64,000 nucleotides of DNA from Dehalococcoides mccartyi CG5 (GTDB lineage: Bacteria; Chloroflexota; Dehalococcoidia; Dehalococcoidales; Dehalococcoidaceae): the NCBI RefSeq assembly GCF_000830885.1, contig NZ_CP006951.1:310001-374000 (forward strand), in the 5' to 3' direction. Under the pieces are notes generated by a model, which saw only the letters and a list, made by a program, of their open reading frames with translations, was not told the DNA's origin and made no database searches. Numbering within the stretch: position 1 is the stretch's first letter; every line of letters starts with the position of its first letter. Made by a program: the position numbers and the translations under genes. Shown one piece after another: positions 18,074 to 28,183 of the stretch.

Positions 18074-18445
18074 TTGAGTAAAGATAAAGAATTTCTGGAT
18101 GCTTTTCTAAAACTGAAAACCGAGCTGGATGATACAGTTTACAAGCTTGAAGATGTAGTTATAAACGGCAATCTGGAAGAAAAGATTGCCGCTTTGAAAG
18201 AGGCGGAGGAAAGCCTGCCTCCCGCTCTGGAAAGGTTTGATACCCTGCCCGAACCCGAAGCTGAGAATGTTAAAAATGCCCGTGATTCATATAAAAAGGC
18301 CATGCACCTTTATCAGCAGGCCTGCAGCCACTATGTGAAACTGCTTACCGAACAAAACCGCGAAGAAGGCAAAGAAGGCGCTTACAAGATGAAACAAGCC
18401 GGAGACCTGTTCGTCAAGGCCAGTGAGTATCTAGAGGGTAAATAA
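18074..18445 (+). CDS. Hypothetical 123-residue helical protein in the TCA operon
   Basis: I do not recognise the family. The start is TTG at 18074 after AAAGGAGA. The sequence is almost entirely amphipathic charged helix (LKTELDDTVYKLEDVV, EKIAALKEAEESL, SYKKAMHLYQQACSHYVKLL), with no signal peptide, metal motif or membrane segment. It resembles a small helical-bundle or tetratricopeptide-like adaptor rather than an enzyme. It fits tightly between mdh (22-base gap) and the fumarase alpha subunit (next codon after its stop), so it is surely translated with them. Confidence 0.75.
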   Translation: MSKDKEFLDAFLKLKTELDDTVYKLEDVVINGNLEEKIAALKEAEESLPPALERFDTLPEPEAENVKNARDSYKKAMHLYQQACSHYVKLLTEQNREEGKEGAYKMKQAGDLFVKASEYLEGK

Positions 18446-19288
18446 GTGCGGGAAATAGCTGCATCCCGAATAAGTGCGGTTCTGGCGGAACTGATTGTAA
18501 AAACCAGTACAGAGCTGGGTGAGGATATTTTAACGGCTTTACATAAAGCATATGAAGCCGAAGAGTCTCCTGCCGGGCGGGATATACTTCAAAGTTTGCT
18601 GGAAAATGCCCGCATAGCCAAAGAAAAGAAAATACCCCTCTGTCAGGATACCGGCACAGCCATTGTTTTTGCTGAGGTGGGTCAGGAAGTGCACATAACG
18701 GGTAACTTTACTGATGCCATAAACCTGGGTGTCAGGCAGGGCTACGAGCAGGCTTATCTGCGGAAATCCATTGTCAGCCACCCGTTTTCAAAACGTATAA
18801 ATACTAACGATAATACCCCGGCGGTTATTCACACTGAAATAGTCCCTGGAGACCGCCTGAAGCTCAGTTTCATGGCTAAAGGAAGCGGTGCGGAGAATAT
18901 GAGCCGCCTTTTCATGCTTAAGCCCGGTGTAGGGCGTGAAGGGGTGATAGAGGCGGTGCTGGAAACAGTGGAAAAAGCCGGCGGCAGTCCCTGTCCGCCT
19001 ATTATTATCGGGTTGGGGGTGGGGGCAACGGCGGAAAAGGCCATGTTCATGGCCAAGAAGGCCCTGCTTAGACCGCTTGGCATAACCCATACTGACCCCG
19101 AAGTGGCGGCTCTGGAAACAGAAGTGCTCAAGCAGGTGAATAAACTGGGTATAGGTCCGCTGGGTTTAGGCGGCAGAGTAACGGCTCTAGGGGTAATGGC
19201 TGAGACTGCACCTACCCATATTGCCAGTTTGCCGGTGGCGGTTAATCTGCAGTGCCATAGTGCCCGTCATGGTGAGGCGGTGCTTTGA
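18446..19288 (+). CDS. fumA: Fumarate hydratase class I, alpha (N-terminal) subunit
   Basis: 280 residues matching the N-terminal half of the Fe-S hydro-lyase family: PLCQDTGTAIVF (about 57-68), KGSGAENMSRLFML, GLGVGATAEKAM and GPLGLGGRVTALGV, with conserved cysteines that hold a 4Fe-4S cluster. It forms the fumarase heterodimer with the next gene. The family also includes tartrate dehydratase; the neighbour mdh favours fumarase. The start is GTG immediately after the previous stop; the stop overlaps the beta-subunit start. Confidence 0.91.
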   Translation: MREIAASRISAVLAELIVKTSTELGEDILTALHKAYEAEESPAGRDILQSLLENARIAKEKKIPLCQDTGTAIVFAEVGQEVHITGNFTDAINLGVRQGYEQAYLRKSIVSHPFSKRINTNDNTPAVIHTEIVPGDRLKLSFMAKGSGAENMSRLFMLKPGVGREGVIEAVLETVEKAGGSPCPPIIIGLGVGATAEKAMFMAKKALLRPLGITHTDPEVAALETEVLKQVNKLGIGPLGLGGRVTALGVMAETAPTHIASLPVAVNLQCHSARHGEAVL

Positions 19289-19857
19289 TGTCAAGTATAA
19301 AACTAAATTCTCCTTTTGATCCCTCTGAACTGGAAAAACTGCAGGCCGGAGATAGGGTACTGATTTCCGGTGTTATATACACTGCTCGTGACGCCGCCCA
19401 CAAGAGGCTGGTAGAAACCCTGAAGCAGGGCAAGAAACTTCCATTTGACCTAAAAGGTCAAACTATTTACTACATGGGTCCTTCGCCTGCCAAACCGGGC
19501 GAAGTTATAGGTTCAGCAGGACCTACCACCAGCAGCCGAATGGACCCTTATACTCCGGAACTGCTGGATGCCGGGTTACGGGCTATTATCGGTAAGGGTA
19601 ACCGTTCAGCCGAAGTTAGCTGGGCTATTGTAAATAAAAAGGTGGTTTATTTTATTTCCATAGGCGGGGCGGGGGCACTCCTCTCCCAGTGTATCAAGGA
19701 AAGCCGGATGGTTGCTTATCCTGAGCTTGGGGCTGAGGCTATATTGGCACTCACGGTGGAAAATTTTCCGGCTATCGTAGCTATTGACTCACAGGGGAAC
19801 AACGCCTTTACCCTTGGACAATCTCTTTACCGGGTAGTTGGTACTAAGGAGGCCTGA
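19288..19857 (+). CDS. fumB: Fumarate hydratase class I, beta (C-terminal) subunit
   Basis: 189 residues corresponding to the C-terminal half of class I fumarase: GDRVLISGVIYTARDAAHKR (about 23), GPTTSSRMDPYTPELLD, and GGAGALLSQCIKESR. It catalyses fumarate/malate interconversion with the alpha subunit. I use the ATG at 19288, which overlaps the alpha stop as TGATG; a TTG one codon upstream is possible. Two-subunit class I fumarases are common in strict anaerobes because the cluster is oxygen-sensitive. Confidence 0.91.
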   Translation: MSSIKLNSPFDPSELEKLQAGDRVLISGVIYTARDAAHKRLVETLKQGKKLPFDLKGQTIYYMGPSPAKPGEVIGSAGPTTSSRMDPYTPELLDAGLRAIIGKGNRSAEVSWAIVNKKVVYFISIGGAGALLSQCIKESRMVAYPELGAEAILALTVENFPAIVAIDSQGNNAFTLGQSLYRVVGTKEA

Positions 19858-19858
19858 T

Positions 19859-20200
19859 ATGGGGTGTTTATTTTGCGCCATAGCCAAAGGGGAAATACCT
19901 GCTCAGATAGTTTATAAAGATGAAGATCTGGTGGCTTTTAAAGATATAAACCCCCAGTCACCGGTGCATATACTTATTATTCCCCGCAGGCATATTGCCA
20001 ATCTGACTGAGCTGGACGAGGCTGATACCGAACTGGCAGGTAAAATGATTTTGCTGGCAGGTAAACTTGCCCGTGAGATGGATATTGCCGAAAGCGGTTA
20101 CAGGCTGGTGATTAATAGCGGGCGTGAGGGCGGACAAGTAGTCCAGCACCTGCATTTGCACCTTTTAGGTGGCCGCCAGCTTGGCGGACAGCTGGGTTAA
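19859..20200 (+). CDS. HIT family nucleotide-binding hydrolase (HinT-like)
   Basis: 113 residues. The metal Cys pair CLFC is at 3-6 and the histidine-triad catalytic motif HLHLHLLGG is near the C-terminus. Proteins of this type hydrolyse AMP-lysine or other adenosine phosphoramidates. The ATG at 19859 has AAGGAGG 6 bases upstream; the frame upstream of it is just the fumB tail. It is the last gene of the plus-strand operon. Its TAA overlaps the convergent NUDIX stop within TTAA, and no terminator hairpin is visible there. Confidence 0.92.
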   Translation: MGCLFCAIAKGEIPAQIVYKDEDLVAFKDINPQSPVHILIIPRRHIANLTELDEADTELAGKMILLAGKLAREMDIAESGYRLVINSGREGGQVVQHLHLHLLGGRQLGGQLG

Positions 20201-20727
20201 CCGGGAGTCTGGCTGAAATACAGCATTAATCCGGCCAGTGTCTTGGAGTCTGTTATCTGCTGATTGGCAATCATGGCTTTTACCTCTGCCGGGGTATAGC
20301 GGAAGACTTCTATATCTTCGGTATCTTCGGCGGTTAAAGGTGCATATTCAAGGTCTGTTGCTACCAGCACATACAAGTATTCGGTAAGAAAACCGGGTGA
20401 TGAATAAAATCCGCCCAGCCTTCTAAGGGTATTGGGTTTATACCCGGCTTCCTCCCGCAGTTCACGGCGGGTGCTTTCCTCAGGGGTTTCCCCGCTATCC
20501 ATACTGCCTGCCACCAGCTCCAACATGTCTTGGGCAGCTGCCAGGCGGTATTGTTTTATCATCAGCAGTTTGCCGTCTGTGTCAAGCGCCACTACCACTA
20601 CGCAGGGGTTATGCTCCACCAGTTCACGCGGGGCAGTTTTACCCGAAGGCAATTCCACGGTAACCTTGCGGAGTTTAACCAGATTTCCGCAGTATATATA
20701 GTGGCTTGAAAGAATCTTTTCAACCAT
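20197..20727 (-). CDS. NUDIX hydrolase, ADP-ribose pyrophosphatase type
   Basis: 176 residues with an exact Nudix box, GSMDSGETPEESTRRELREE, at about 93-112, followed by AGY. The N-terminal beta-sheet domain and YRLAAAQDMLELVAG are like ADP-ribose/sugar-nucleotide pyrophosphatases. It probably cleaves ADP-ribose to AMP and ribose 5-phosphate. It is last in the minus-strand group with an ArgA-like acetyltransferase, NAD kinase and a membrane protein; pairing with NAD kinase fits a role in pyridine-nucleotide housekeeping. Confidence 0.88.
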   Translation of the reverse strand: MVEKILSSHYIYCGNLVKLRKVTVELPSGKTAPRELVEHNPCVVVVALDTDGKLLMIKQYRLAAAQDMLELVAGSMDSGETPEESTRRELREEAGYKPNTLRRLGGFYSSPGFLTEYLYVLVATDLEYAPLTAEDTEDIEVFRYTPAEVKAMIANQQITDSKTLAGLMLYFSQTPG

Positions 20728-20743
20728 TATCGGATCTCCTAGT

Positions 20744-21220
20744 TTATACGGAGTTTACTTCGGCTAGTGATAACATCATGGCAGTTTCATCGCAATTGGG
20801 GAATTTAGGGCAGCGGTAGCATTCCCCCCATATTTTATGGGGCAGTGCATTTTTCTCCACCTCATGGAAACCGCATTTCAAAAAGAAAGCCGGTTTATAG
20901 GTCAGGCAGAAAACGGTGGGTATCCGAAGGGCTTTGGCATCTTCCAGACAAGCCTTGACTACCATTTCTCCAAGCCCCTGACGATGCCGTTCCTCGGAAA
21001 CCGCCAGAGATTTTACTTCTGCCAAATCTGCCCAGCTGATATGCAGGGCGGCACAGGCAATTACCTCGCCGTTATCACCGCGGATTACATAAAAGTCCCG
21101 CAGGTTCTCATATATTTCAGCCAGAGAGCGGGCCAGCATCTGCCCGTGGTCAGCAAAATTGTTTACCAGCTTGTGAATAGTAGTGGCGTCTTTAATGGTG
21201 GCTTTATCTATCGTATACAC
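20744..21220 (-). CDS. GNAT acetyltransferase, N-acetylglutamate synthase type
   Basis: 158 residues of a single GNAT domain: acetyl-CoA loop [11 protein letters not shown] at about 81-91 and a C-terminal [19 protein letters not shown]. That Cys-rich tail is characteristic of short ArgA-like N-acetylglutamate synthases that start arginine synthesis without the kinase-like domain. The start is GTG at 21220, inside the 3' end of nadK (17-base overlap). Substrate assignment rests on the tail motif only. Confidence 0.78.
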   Translation of the reverse strand: MYTIDKATIKDATTIHKLVNNFADHGQMLARSLAEIYENLRDFYVIRGDNGEVIACAALHISWADLAEVKSLAVSEERHRQGLGEMVVKACLEDAKALRIPTVFCLTYKPAFFLKCGFHEVEKNALPHKIWGECYRCPKFPNCDETAMMLSLAEVNSV

Positions 21221-22058
21221 TTTCGTTATTACCTTTCAGTTTGGTATCAAGCTCTTTGTAAAAATAATTATTCGGCCGTAGCCTCATGAATTTTACTTTC
21301 TTTGAGCTTCGCCTGAGACGCAGAGTGTCTCCGCTTGATACCTGCATATTGATAAAGCCATCTATACTCAGCGTGGCTTCATGCCAGGTATTTACCTTCA
21401 AATCTACGATGCTGTCAGACGGGAGCACCAGGCTGTAACCCCGTCCCAAATGGGGCAGAATAGGTGTCAGGATAATATCTGCCGAGTTTGGCTGGAGAAC
21501 AGGCCCGCCGGCGGCATAAGAATAACCGGTACTGCCGGTGGCGGTGGATACAATAGCTCCATCAGCTTTGTAAGTGGTAAAAGGCTGTGAATTTATATCT
21601 ACCGAAACGCAGATAACCCGGGCAACTTGCCCGCGGGCTACTACGGCGTCATTCATGACGAAAAACTGCCGGCTTTGAGCGGAGTCATGGGGTAAATATT
21701 CGGCTTCCAGCAGGCTGCGTTCATCTATCCATCCGTCACCTGCCAGTACTTTTTCCAGCCCTGAAATGGCATCTTCAGGCGAAAGCTCGGTCATAAAGCC
21801 CACTTTACCCAGATTTACACTTAGAATGGGTATTTCAAGGGGCAATATGGCATGGGCGGTACGTAAAATAGTGCCGTCACCGCCGGTAGTAAAAATAAGC
21901 TGGGTATTTTGCATTTTGGAAGTCAGCTTATCCGCCTGCCAGGCAGAATCAGACCAGTTTTCAATTCCCAGTGAATCCAGCTTGGCGGTCAGCTTAATAG
22001 CCAGGTCACAGGCAGCCGGATTTAATGGGTGATATATAATGCCAATCTTTTTATACAT
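21204..22058 (-). CDS. nadK: NAD kinase
   Basis: Phosphorylates NAD to NADP. The 284 residues carry the GGDGT motif ([13 protein letters not shown], about 57-69), then [24 protein letters not shown] and the glycine-rich [25 protein letters not shown] that binds NAD. It is cytosolic. It overlaps the acetyltransferase gene by 17 bases and follows the TatA-like gene by 71 bases. Confidence 0.95.
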   Translation of the reverse strand: MYKKIGIIYHPLNPAACDLAIKLTAKLDSLGIENWSDSAWQADKLTSKMQNTQLIFTTGGDGTILRTAHAILPLEIPILSVNLGKVGFMTELSPEDAISGLEKVLAGDGWIDERSLLEAEYLPHDSAQSRQFFVMNDAVVARGQVARVICVSVDINSQPFTTYKADGAIVSTATGSTGYSYAAGGPVLQPNSADIILTPILPHLGRGYSLVLPSDSIVDLKVNTWHEATLSIDGFINMQVSSGDTLRLRRSSKKVKFMRLRPNNYFYKELDTKLKGNNESVYDR

Positions 22059-22129
22059 AACAGAATATCCTTAAATAAAGACAAAATGAGTGTAACAACC
22101 CGAAGTGCGGGTGTCAAACAGAGGAAAGT

Positions 22130-22453
22130 TTACTTGCGCCTGGAGAAAAACAGCAGCAAAAGGCCGATACCGGCAATGGCCACACCCCAGACAATCCCGT
22201 ATGCCAGTTGTTTAACCAGCAGGAAACTGATGCCGCCCAGAAGGAGGCCGCCGAACAGGACGATAATACCCAGATATTGCAATCGGTATGATGTATGGCT
22301 GCGGGGAGGCGCTTTGGGGGCAACCCGAGCCGGTTTAGATTTGGCATCTTCAGTGGTATCTGATTTTTTACCCAGCTTGCCGAATTTGCTGACTGCCCAG
22401 ACTATGGCTATCAGGCCGCCTATCAAGAGTATTTCTATAGGACCAATTTTCAT
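22130..22453 (-). CDS. Small membrane protein with a TatA-like N-terminus
   Basis: 107 residues. An N-terminal helix beginning GPIEILLIGGLIAIVW (4-19) then KFGKLGKKS resembles the short Glu-containing helix, FG hinge and basic amphipathic stretch of TatA/TatB. A basic, proline-rich linker (RVAPKAPPRS) and two further hydrophobic helices (about 60-80 and 84-102) follow, ending FFSRRK. The extra helices are not part of TatA, so Tat function is only a possibility. The ATG has GGGAG upstream and its own promoter at 22492-22519. Confidence 0.7.
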   Translation of the reverse strand: MKIGPIEILLIGGLIAIVWAVSKFGKLGKKSDTTEDAKSKPARVAPKAPPRSHTSYRLQYLGIIVLFGGLLLGGISFLLVKQLAYGIVWGVAIAGIGLLLLFFSRRK

Positions 22454-22491
22454 AATGCTCCCGCAGGTTCAAAATCAAATACTAAGTATAT

Positions 22492-22519
22492 AGAATACCA
22501 CAAAATACCGAAAGTTCAA
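22492..22519 (-). promoter_or_regulatory. Promoter of the TatA-like/nadK/acetyltransferase/NUDIX group
   Basis: The minus strand reads TTGAAC (22514-22519), 16 bases, TATTCT (22492-22497) with an extended TGG before the -10. It lies 39 bases before the TatA-like ATG. Confidence 0.5.
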
Positions 22520-22542
22520 ACCATATTCTAACCAAAATGTAT

Positions 22543-23409
22543 TCATCTGGGCTGGTTCAGGTGATACATGGCCTGATAGGCTTTTTCAAATCCCGGTTCT
22601 GTACGGGCAAGGTTATCTTTAAGGGTTTGCATCCGGCGGGCAAATTCGGCCTTGTCGCCATTTTTTACCAACTCAGCCCATTCGGTTGCTCTTTTTATAA
22701 AATCGGCTTCCAGTTTGGGCAGCTTGGGCATATTTACCTGCAAAGAAGCATACAGGCCGGGGTCTTCGGTTAAAACGCTTTTGGTCAGGGTATCCAGCAG
22801 GCGGAACGTAGTACCGCCGGCACTACTTATGCCGGGCAGGTTTTGCCCCAGCAGGGTATCTGCCGATACTATGGCTATAAAGTGAGCCAGCCCCAGTACT
22901 ACGGACATCAGCCGGTCATGCTCTTCCGGGCTGATCAGCCTAACATTACCGCCTTGTTTTTCCAGCCATGTTTTTACCCCTTGGGCAAGGTCAGTTTCCG
23001 GGGCGGTGGTGGGTGTCAATATAAAGTTATACCCTTTAAGTGATTCAGCTCCCGGCCCGAATACAGGGTGAGTGCCTAGTGTGCGGCAGTGAGGCAGGTA
23101 CTGGTGCATCAGTTCCACCGGGCGTTCCTTAACTGAACACAGGTCAAAAACCAGTTGGTCTGGTTTGGTAAACGGGGCAAGTTCCCTAAGGGTATCTTCA
23201 AAAGCGTCAATAGGTACTGATATTATCAGACAGTCCATGTCTCCCAGCATATCAGGCCGGGTTGCCGCCTGAACGCCCAAGCGGGTGGCTATGGGTGCAA
23301 GTTTGGACGGGTTTCGCCCCCAAAGCCAAACCTGATGGCCATTTTCTGTCAGGAAACGGCCGAACCATTGACCCATTTTGCCGCTGCCGCCCAAGATGCC
23401 TATTTTCAT
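22543..23409 (-). CDS. tyrA: Prephenate dehydrogenase
   Basis: NAD(P)-dependent oxidative decarboxylation of prephenate to 4-hydroxyphenylpyruvate, the tyrosine branch. The 288 residues have a Rossmann start IGILGGSGKMGQWFGRFL, LGTHPVFGPGAESLKG (active-site His region, about 100-115) and VLGLAHFIAIVSADTLL. There is no ACT domain. It is the last gene of the aromatic operon; the ATG overlaps the pheA TGA by 4 bases. Confidence 0.92.
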   Translation of the reverse strand: MKIGILGGSGKMGQWFGRFLTENGHQVWLWGRNPSKLAPIATRLGVQAATRPDMLGDMDCLIISVPIDAFEDTLRELAPFTKPDQLVFDLCSVKERPVELMHQYLPHCRTLGTHPVFGPGAESLKGYNFILTPTTAPETDLAQGVKTWLEKQGGNVRLISPEEHDRLMSVVLGLAHFIAIVSADTLLGQNLPGISSAGGTTFRLLDTLTKSVLTEDPGLYASLQVNMPKLPKLEADFIKRATEWAELVKNGDKAEFARRMQTLKDNLARTEPGFEKAYQAMYHLNQPR

Positions 23410-24482
23410 ATGCGTTTTTTCATTTTCGGGTAAGAACCGAGTACTTTCATAAATATTACATGGTCATCGGCTTTTGCCAGTGCCTGTTTCACATTTTCGT
23501 CCTGACGGTGGCCTTCTATATCAAGGTAAAAATTGTACTCCCAGGGTTTAAGACGGGTGGGACGGGATTCCAGCTTGGTCATGTTTATTCCGCGGGAGGC
23601 CAGTTCCTTTATAAAATCATACAGCGCCCCGGCCTGATGTTTGACGGCAAAAACTACAGATGTTTTATCACTCCCGGTAGGAGCGGAATCCTGCTTGGCA
23701 AGGACAAAGAAACGGGTGTAGTTGTTTATATTGTCCTCTATTTCCCGTTCCAGTACCTTCATATTATATATTACGGCCGCTCTTTCGGAAGCGATAGCCG
23801 CCCCGTTTAAAAGACCTTTTTCTTTAATCATTTTGACACTGCCGGCGGTATCGTAGGTAGGTATCAGCTCTGCCCGCAGATGCTTCAGAAATGACTGGCA
23901 TTGACCCAGTGCCTGCGGGTGGGAATAAATGGTTTTTACCGCTTCAAGGTTGGTTTCAGGGTTGGCTATCAGGCAGTGTGAAACCCTGAGCTCATGTTCG
24001 GCGGCAACCATAAGGTTGGAATCCAGCAACAGGTCATAGGTGCGGGATATAGAGCCCTCAAGCGAGTTTTCCACCGGCACTACTGCAAAACGGGCCATAC
24101 CCTTTTCCACAGCTTCAAAAGTAGCATCCAGCTGTTCACAGGGCAGGGTAAGAGTGTTAGGGCCGAATATCTTCAGGGCGGTTTCTTCACTGTATGCGCC
24201 GGCCGCTCCCTGAAAGGATACAGTGAAGCGTTGCTGTTTTTTAGATATGAAAAGGATTTCCTGATACAGGGATTCAATATCCTGCGGGTCAAGACCCAGA
24301 GACTGGGCAAGTGACTGAACTCTGTTCAGTACCTCTGATTCGCGGGAAAGGTCCTGAACAGGCGAATTGGTTTCTTCTTTGATTTTGCCTATCTGGTCTG
24401 ACACTTCAAGCCGCTTTGCCATCAGCTTTACAAGCTCGGTATCCAGGTTATCAATCTGTTTGCGCAGGTCAGAAAGGTTCAT
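23406..24482 (-). CDS. pheA: Bifunctional chorismate mutase/prephenate dehydratase
   Basis: 358 residues in three parts: an AroQ chorismate mutase helix bundle (1-80, [25 protein letters not shown]), the dehydratase with [18 protein letters not shown] and the catalytic [10 protein letters not shown], and a C-terminal ACT domain with the Phe-binding [21 protein letters not shown]. It converts chorismate to phenylpyruvate and is expected to be inhibited by Phe through the ACT domain. It overlaps aroC and tyrA by 4 bases each. Confidence 0.95.
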   Translation of the reverse strand: MNLSDLRKQIDNLDTELVKLMAKRLEVSDQIGKIKEETNSPVQDLSRESEVLNRVQSLAQSLGLDPQDIESLYQEILFISKKQQRFTVSFQGAAGAYSEETALKIFGPNTLTLPCEQLDATFEAVEKGMARFAVVPVENSLEGSISRTYDLLLDSNLMVAAEHELRVSHCLIANPETNLEAVKTIYSHPQALGQCQSFLKHLRAELIPTYDTAGSVKMIKEKGLLNGAAIASERAAVIYNMKVLEREIEDNINNYTRFFVLAKQDSAPTGSDKTSVVFAVKHQAGALYDFIKELASRGINMTKLESRPTRLKPWEYNFYLDIEGHRQDENVKQALAKADDHVIFMKVLGSYPKMKKRI

Positions 24483-25573
24483 TGTTTTATTACCCTTGGT
24501 ATTATTCCGGCTCTCAGTGCCAAATCAGCCAGCACTATGCAGGTCATGGCTTCCACTACTGAAACTGCTCTGGGTACAATGCAGGTATCATGGCGGCCGC
24601 GTATTTCCAGACTGGTATTGGTCATGGTATCAAGGTTTACGGTGGGCTGAGACAGGGAGATAGAGGGAGTGGGTTTTACGGCTACCCTGATATGGAGCGG
24701 CATGCCGTCTGAAATTCCTCCCAGTATCCCGCCGCAGTTGTTGCTTGTGGTGCGTATTTGGTCTGACTGGATATTAAAAGGGTCATTATTTTTTGAGCCA
24801 CGCAGACGTGATGCGCCAAAACCCGCCCCAAATTCCACCCCTTTTACCGCCGGTATGGCAAATATGGCTTTGGCCAGTTCGCCTTCAAGGGTATCAAACA
24901 CCGGTTCACCCAGACCAACCGGCAGGTTAAGCCCTATACACTCCACAACCCCGCCCAGACTGTCACCTTCTTCGGCGGCTTGCTGGATGAGGGCTACCAT
25001 TTGTTTACTGGCCGCAAGGTCAGGGCAGTTTACATCACTCTGGCTTATATTCTGGCGGATATCTTTGTGTTTAGGCAATTTGGCCGTTATGCCTCCCAGT
25101 TCGGCGGTATAGCCAATCACCTCAATGCCGATAGTGGAAATAAGTTTACGGGCAATAGCTCCGGCCATAACGTGCCCTGCTGTAATCCGCCCGGAAAAAC
25201 GCCCTCCGCCGCGGTAATCGTTGAAGCCTCCGTATTTCATAAAACCGGTAAAATCTGCATGCCCCGGCCTGATTTTACTGCGGGTGCGTTCATATTCGCT
25301 TGAATCTATATTTTTATTCCAGATAACCAGACAAATGGGTGCGCCGGTGGTGAAATTATTGAATATACCGGAAAAAATTTCTATCCGGTCATCTTCACGG
25401 CGGGGAGTGGTATGGGCTTTAGCTCCGGATTTACGTTTGTCTACCTCAATTTGAATTTCATCTACATTTATAGCAAGGCCTGCCGGTACGCCGTCAATTA
25501 CTACTCCCACGCAATCTCCATGGCTTTCACCAAAACTGGTAATCTGAAACAGCTTTCCCAGACTGTTAGACAT
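24479..25573 (-). CDS. aroC: Chorismate synthase
   Basis: FMN-dependent 1,4-elimination of phosphate from EPSP to give chorismate. The 364 residues show [14 protein letters not shown] (14-27), [36 protein letters not shown], and the C-terminal [18 protein letters not shown]. It lies between aroA (8-base overlap) and pheA (4-base overlap). Confidence 0.97.
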   Translation of the reverse strand: MSNSLGKLFQITSFGESHGDCVGVVIDGVPAGLAINVDEIQIEVDKRKSGAKAHTTPRREDDRIEIFSGIFNNFTTGAPICLVIWNKNIDSSEYERTRSKIRPGHADFTGFMKYGGFNDYRGGGRFSGRITAGHVMAGAIARKLISTIGIEVIGYTAELGGITAKLPKHKDIRQNISQSDVNCPDLAASKQMVALIQQAAEEGDSLGGVVECIGLNLPVGLGEPVFDTLEGELAKAIFAIPAVKGVEFGAGFGASRLRGSKNNDPFNIQSDQIRTTSNNCGGILGGISDGMPLHIRVAVKPTPSISLSQPTVNLDTMTNTSLEIRGRHDTCIVPRAVSVVEAMTCIVLADLALRAGIIPRVIKQ

Positions 25574-26828
25574 CTTGTGTTACCTTTCCGCCGAGGCTTT
25601 CCAGATTCTTCCAAAAATCAGGATAGGTTTTGGTTACGCACTCAGCATCTGAAATATGGGTTTCCCCGACAACTGATCCCAATATGCCAAAAGCCATGGC
25701 AATACGGTGGTCTCCGAAGCTGTCAATCTCTGCGCCTTTGGGTTGTCCGCCCTCAATAATCAGGCGGTCATCTTCTTCGATAATGTTTATACCCATGGCA
25801 CTCAACCCCTGGCTGACTGCCCGAATGCGGTTAGACTCTTTGATACGTGCCTGACGGACTCCGCTTAATATGCTTTGTCCTTTGGCACAGGCCGCGGCTA
25901 CTGCCAAAGCGGGCAATAAATCTATGGAGTGGGTAAGGTCTGCGTTTATACCTGAAAGGGGTTTGGGGTTTACCTTTACCCAGTTTTGACCGCTTTCTAT
26001 TTCTGCTCCCATCTCCGCGAGGAATTTTATCATTATGCGGTCAGCTTGAAAACTGTCTGTGTCCAGGTTGGATATAAATACCGGGGCGGCAATTGCCCCC
26101 AATGCCAGAAAACTTGATGCCGAAGACCAGTCTCCCTCTACCCGGTATCTGGCAGGCAGGTAGGGCTGGGGCGGGATGCTTATCTCTTGCCAGTCTATAG
26201 AAGAATGGACTTTTATCCCAAAGCTTCCCAGCGTTTGCTTGGTCATTTTTAAATATGGCAATGAAGCCGGCGGTGTAGCCAGATGGATTTCCAGACCGTG
26301 GGTGCAGGCTGGTGCCATAAGCATAAGGGCAGAAACGTATTGTGAGCTTATATTGCCGGGCAAACTCACCTTTGAACGGGTGATAAACTGTCCATTGATA
26401 ACGGTGGTATTGCCGCGGGTTTCTATCTCTATACCCAGTTGGTGCAGGGCTTGAATCAATGGCAACATGGGGCGTCTCATCAGGGAGTGCCCGGCCAGCA
26501 GGTGGCACTCAAAAGGCAGTCTGGCACATACAGCTGACATAAAACGCAGGGTAGCGGCAGATTCACGGCAGAACAGGTTGCCGGAAGGTGCTTTGAAGGT
26601 ATTGCCGGTAATTTCCCAGTTTTCAGAACCGGCGTCAGTGCTTATATCTATACCCAGCCCCGAAAGCACCTGGCGGGTAGCCAGAGTATCGTCTGCAATC
26701 AGGGGGCTTATTATGTGGCTCTGGCCGTTTGCCTGGGCGGCAGCTATCAAGCCACGTATGGTGTAGCTTTTTGAGGAAGGAACGGCAATATTTCCACCGG
26801 GTAAACTTTTATCCAGATGTATTTTCAT
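25566..26828 (-). CDS. aroA: 3-phosphoshikimate 1-carboxyvinyltransferase (EPSP synthase)
   Basis: Joins shikimate 3-phosphate and PEP. The 420 residues contain [15 protein letters not shown] (Lys of the PEP/S3P site, about 18-32), [27 protein letters not shown], and [15 protein letters not shown]. The motif around residues 80-90 replaces the common GNAGT with CRESA, as in many class II or divergent forms. It overlaps aroK by 20 bases and aroC by 8 bases in the aromatic operon. Confidence 0.95.
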
Positions 26829-27339
26829 ATTTCCTCAAACTGTCTTCTATTTCTTCGCAGACTTCATGGCATGATTTGTTATGGGTGGAAACAGTGATAT
26901 CCGCCGCATCTCTGTATAGCGGCAATCGGCTTTCCAGCAACTTTAACATCTTATCTGAACGTTCAGCATTAAATAACGGACGGTTTGTATGATTTTTCAA
27001 GCGGTTTTCCAAATCTTCAGGGCGGCTTTCCAGATAGACTACCAGACAGTTTAAACGCATAATGCTCAGGTTGTGGGGGCGGGTAACTATGCCGCCGCCG
27101 CAGTCTATAATCTGGTTTGGATTCTGGCAGATATCTTCCAGTACTTTGCTTTCCATCTGGCGAAAGTAATCTTCGCCATTTTCCTTGAATATATGGCTGA
27201 TACTTAAGCCTTCCCGTGTTTCTATGCAGGCATCTGTACTGACCAGCGGTTTGCCAAGCTTTTCGGAGAGCAGTTTTGAGATGCTGCTTTTACCGGCGCC
27301 CATAAAGCCTATTAAAGCGATGTTATTTTTCGTTTTCAT
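26809..27339 (-). CDS. aroK: Shikimate kinase
   Basis: 176 residues. P-loop [14 protein letters not shown] (11-24), [16 protein letters not shown] with the shikimate-binding Asp, and [11 protein letters not shown]. It phosphorylates shikimate at the 3-position using ATP. The start lies inside aroE (17-base overlap) and the end inside aroA (20-base overlap), which makes translational coupling likely. Confidence 0.95.
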
Positions 27340-28183
27340 CTAAAGCCATCTCTGCTTCTTTCATCATCACCCGGAAAGGGGCTTTTTGGCTTGTCCAGAT
27401 TTCAAATGACATAGCTCCCTGCCAGACCAGCATTTCCAGCCCGTTTATTATCTTGGCGCCTTTCTTTTCGGCATCTTCCAGCAGGCGGGTTTTGCATGGG
27501 TTGTAGATAGCATCTATGACCGTCAGGTCAGGACGCAGCAAACGGGGGGGGATAAGGCTTTGCCCGGCTAGATTTCCCATGCCTATGGGTGTGCAGTTCA
27601 CGATAATATCAGATTCGGCTAAAGTTTCTTCCAGATTAGCCTCATTCAGTTCCAGCCCCTGAGCCTTGCCTTTAAAACGCAGGCACATTTTTGCGGCCAG
27701 ATCTTTGGCTTTTTCCTCCTGGCGGGCAAGCACGGTCAAGTGTCCGCCAAGGGTACAAATAGCCAGTGAAATGGCATGGGCGCTGCCTCCTGCCCCCAGC
27801 AGGGCAAAGCGATGTTTGGCAGGGGCAATGCGGTTATGCTCCAGTAAACGCACAAAACCGCCAAAATCAGTATTATAACCTTTCAGCTGGCCGTTTTCAT
27901 TGACAATGGTATTTACCGCCCCAATCTTTTTAGCCGCCGGATCAAGGGTATCAATATATTTAATGATCTCTATCTTGTGAGGGATGGTCACATTCAGACC
28001 GCGTATATTCAGAGGACGCATGCTGGCAATTACGTTTTGCAGGTCTTCTGGTTTGGCTGCAATAGTCAAATACAAATAATTCAGCTTGCAGTGTTTGAAG
28101 GCAGCATTTTGCATAGCCGGTGAGACGGAGTGACTTACCGGATAACCAATAATCCCGAATAATGCATCAGGTATGGTTTGCAT
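27323..28183 (-). CDS. aroE: Shikimate dehydrogenase
   Basis: NADPH-dependent reduction of 3-dehydroshikimate. The 286 residues include [17 protein letters not shown] (substrate-binding Ser pair), [15 protein letters not shown] with the catalytic Lys, [20 protein letters not shown] with Asp, the nucleotide loop [12 protein letters not shown], and [10 protein letters not shown]. Overlaps with aroD (17 bases) and aroK (17 bases). Confidence 0.96.
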
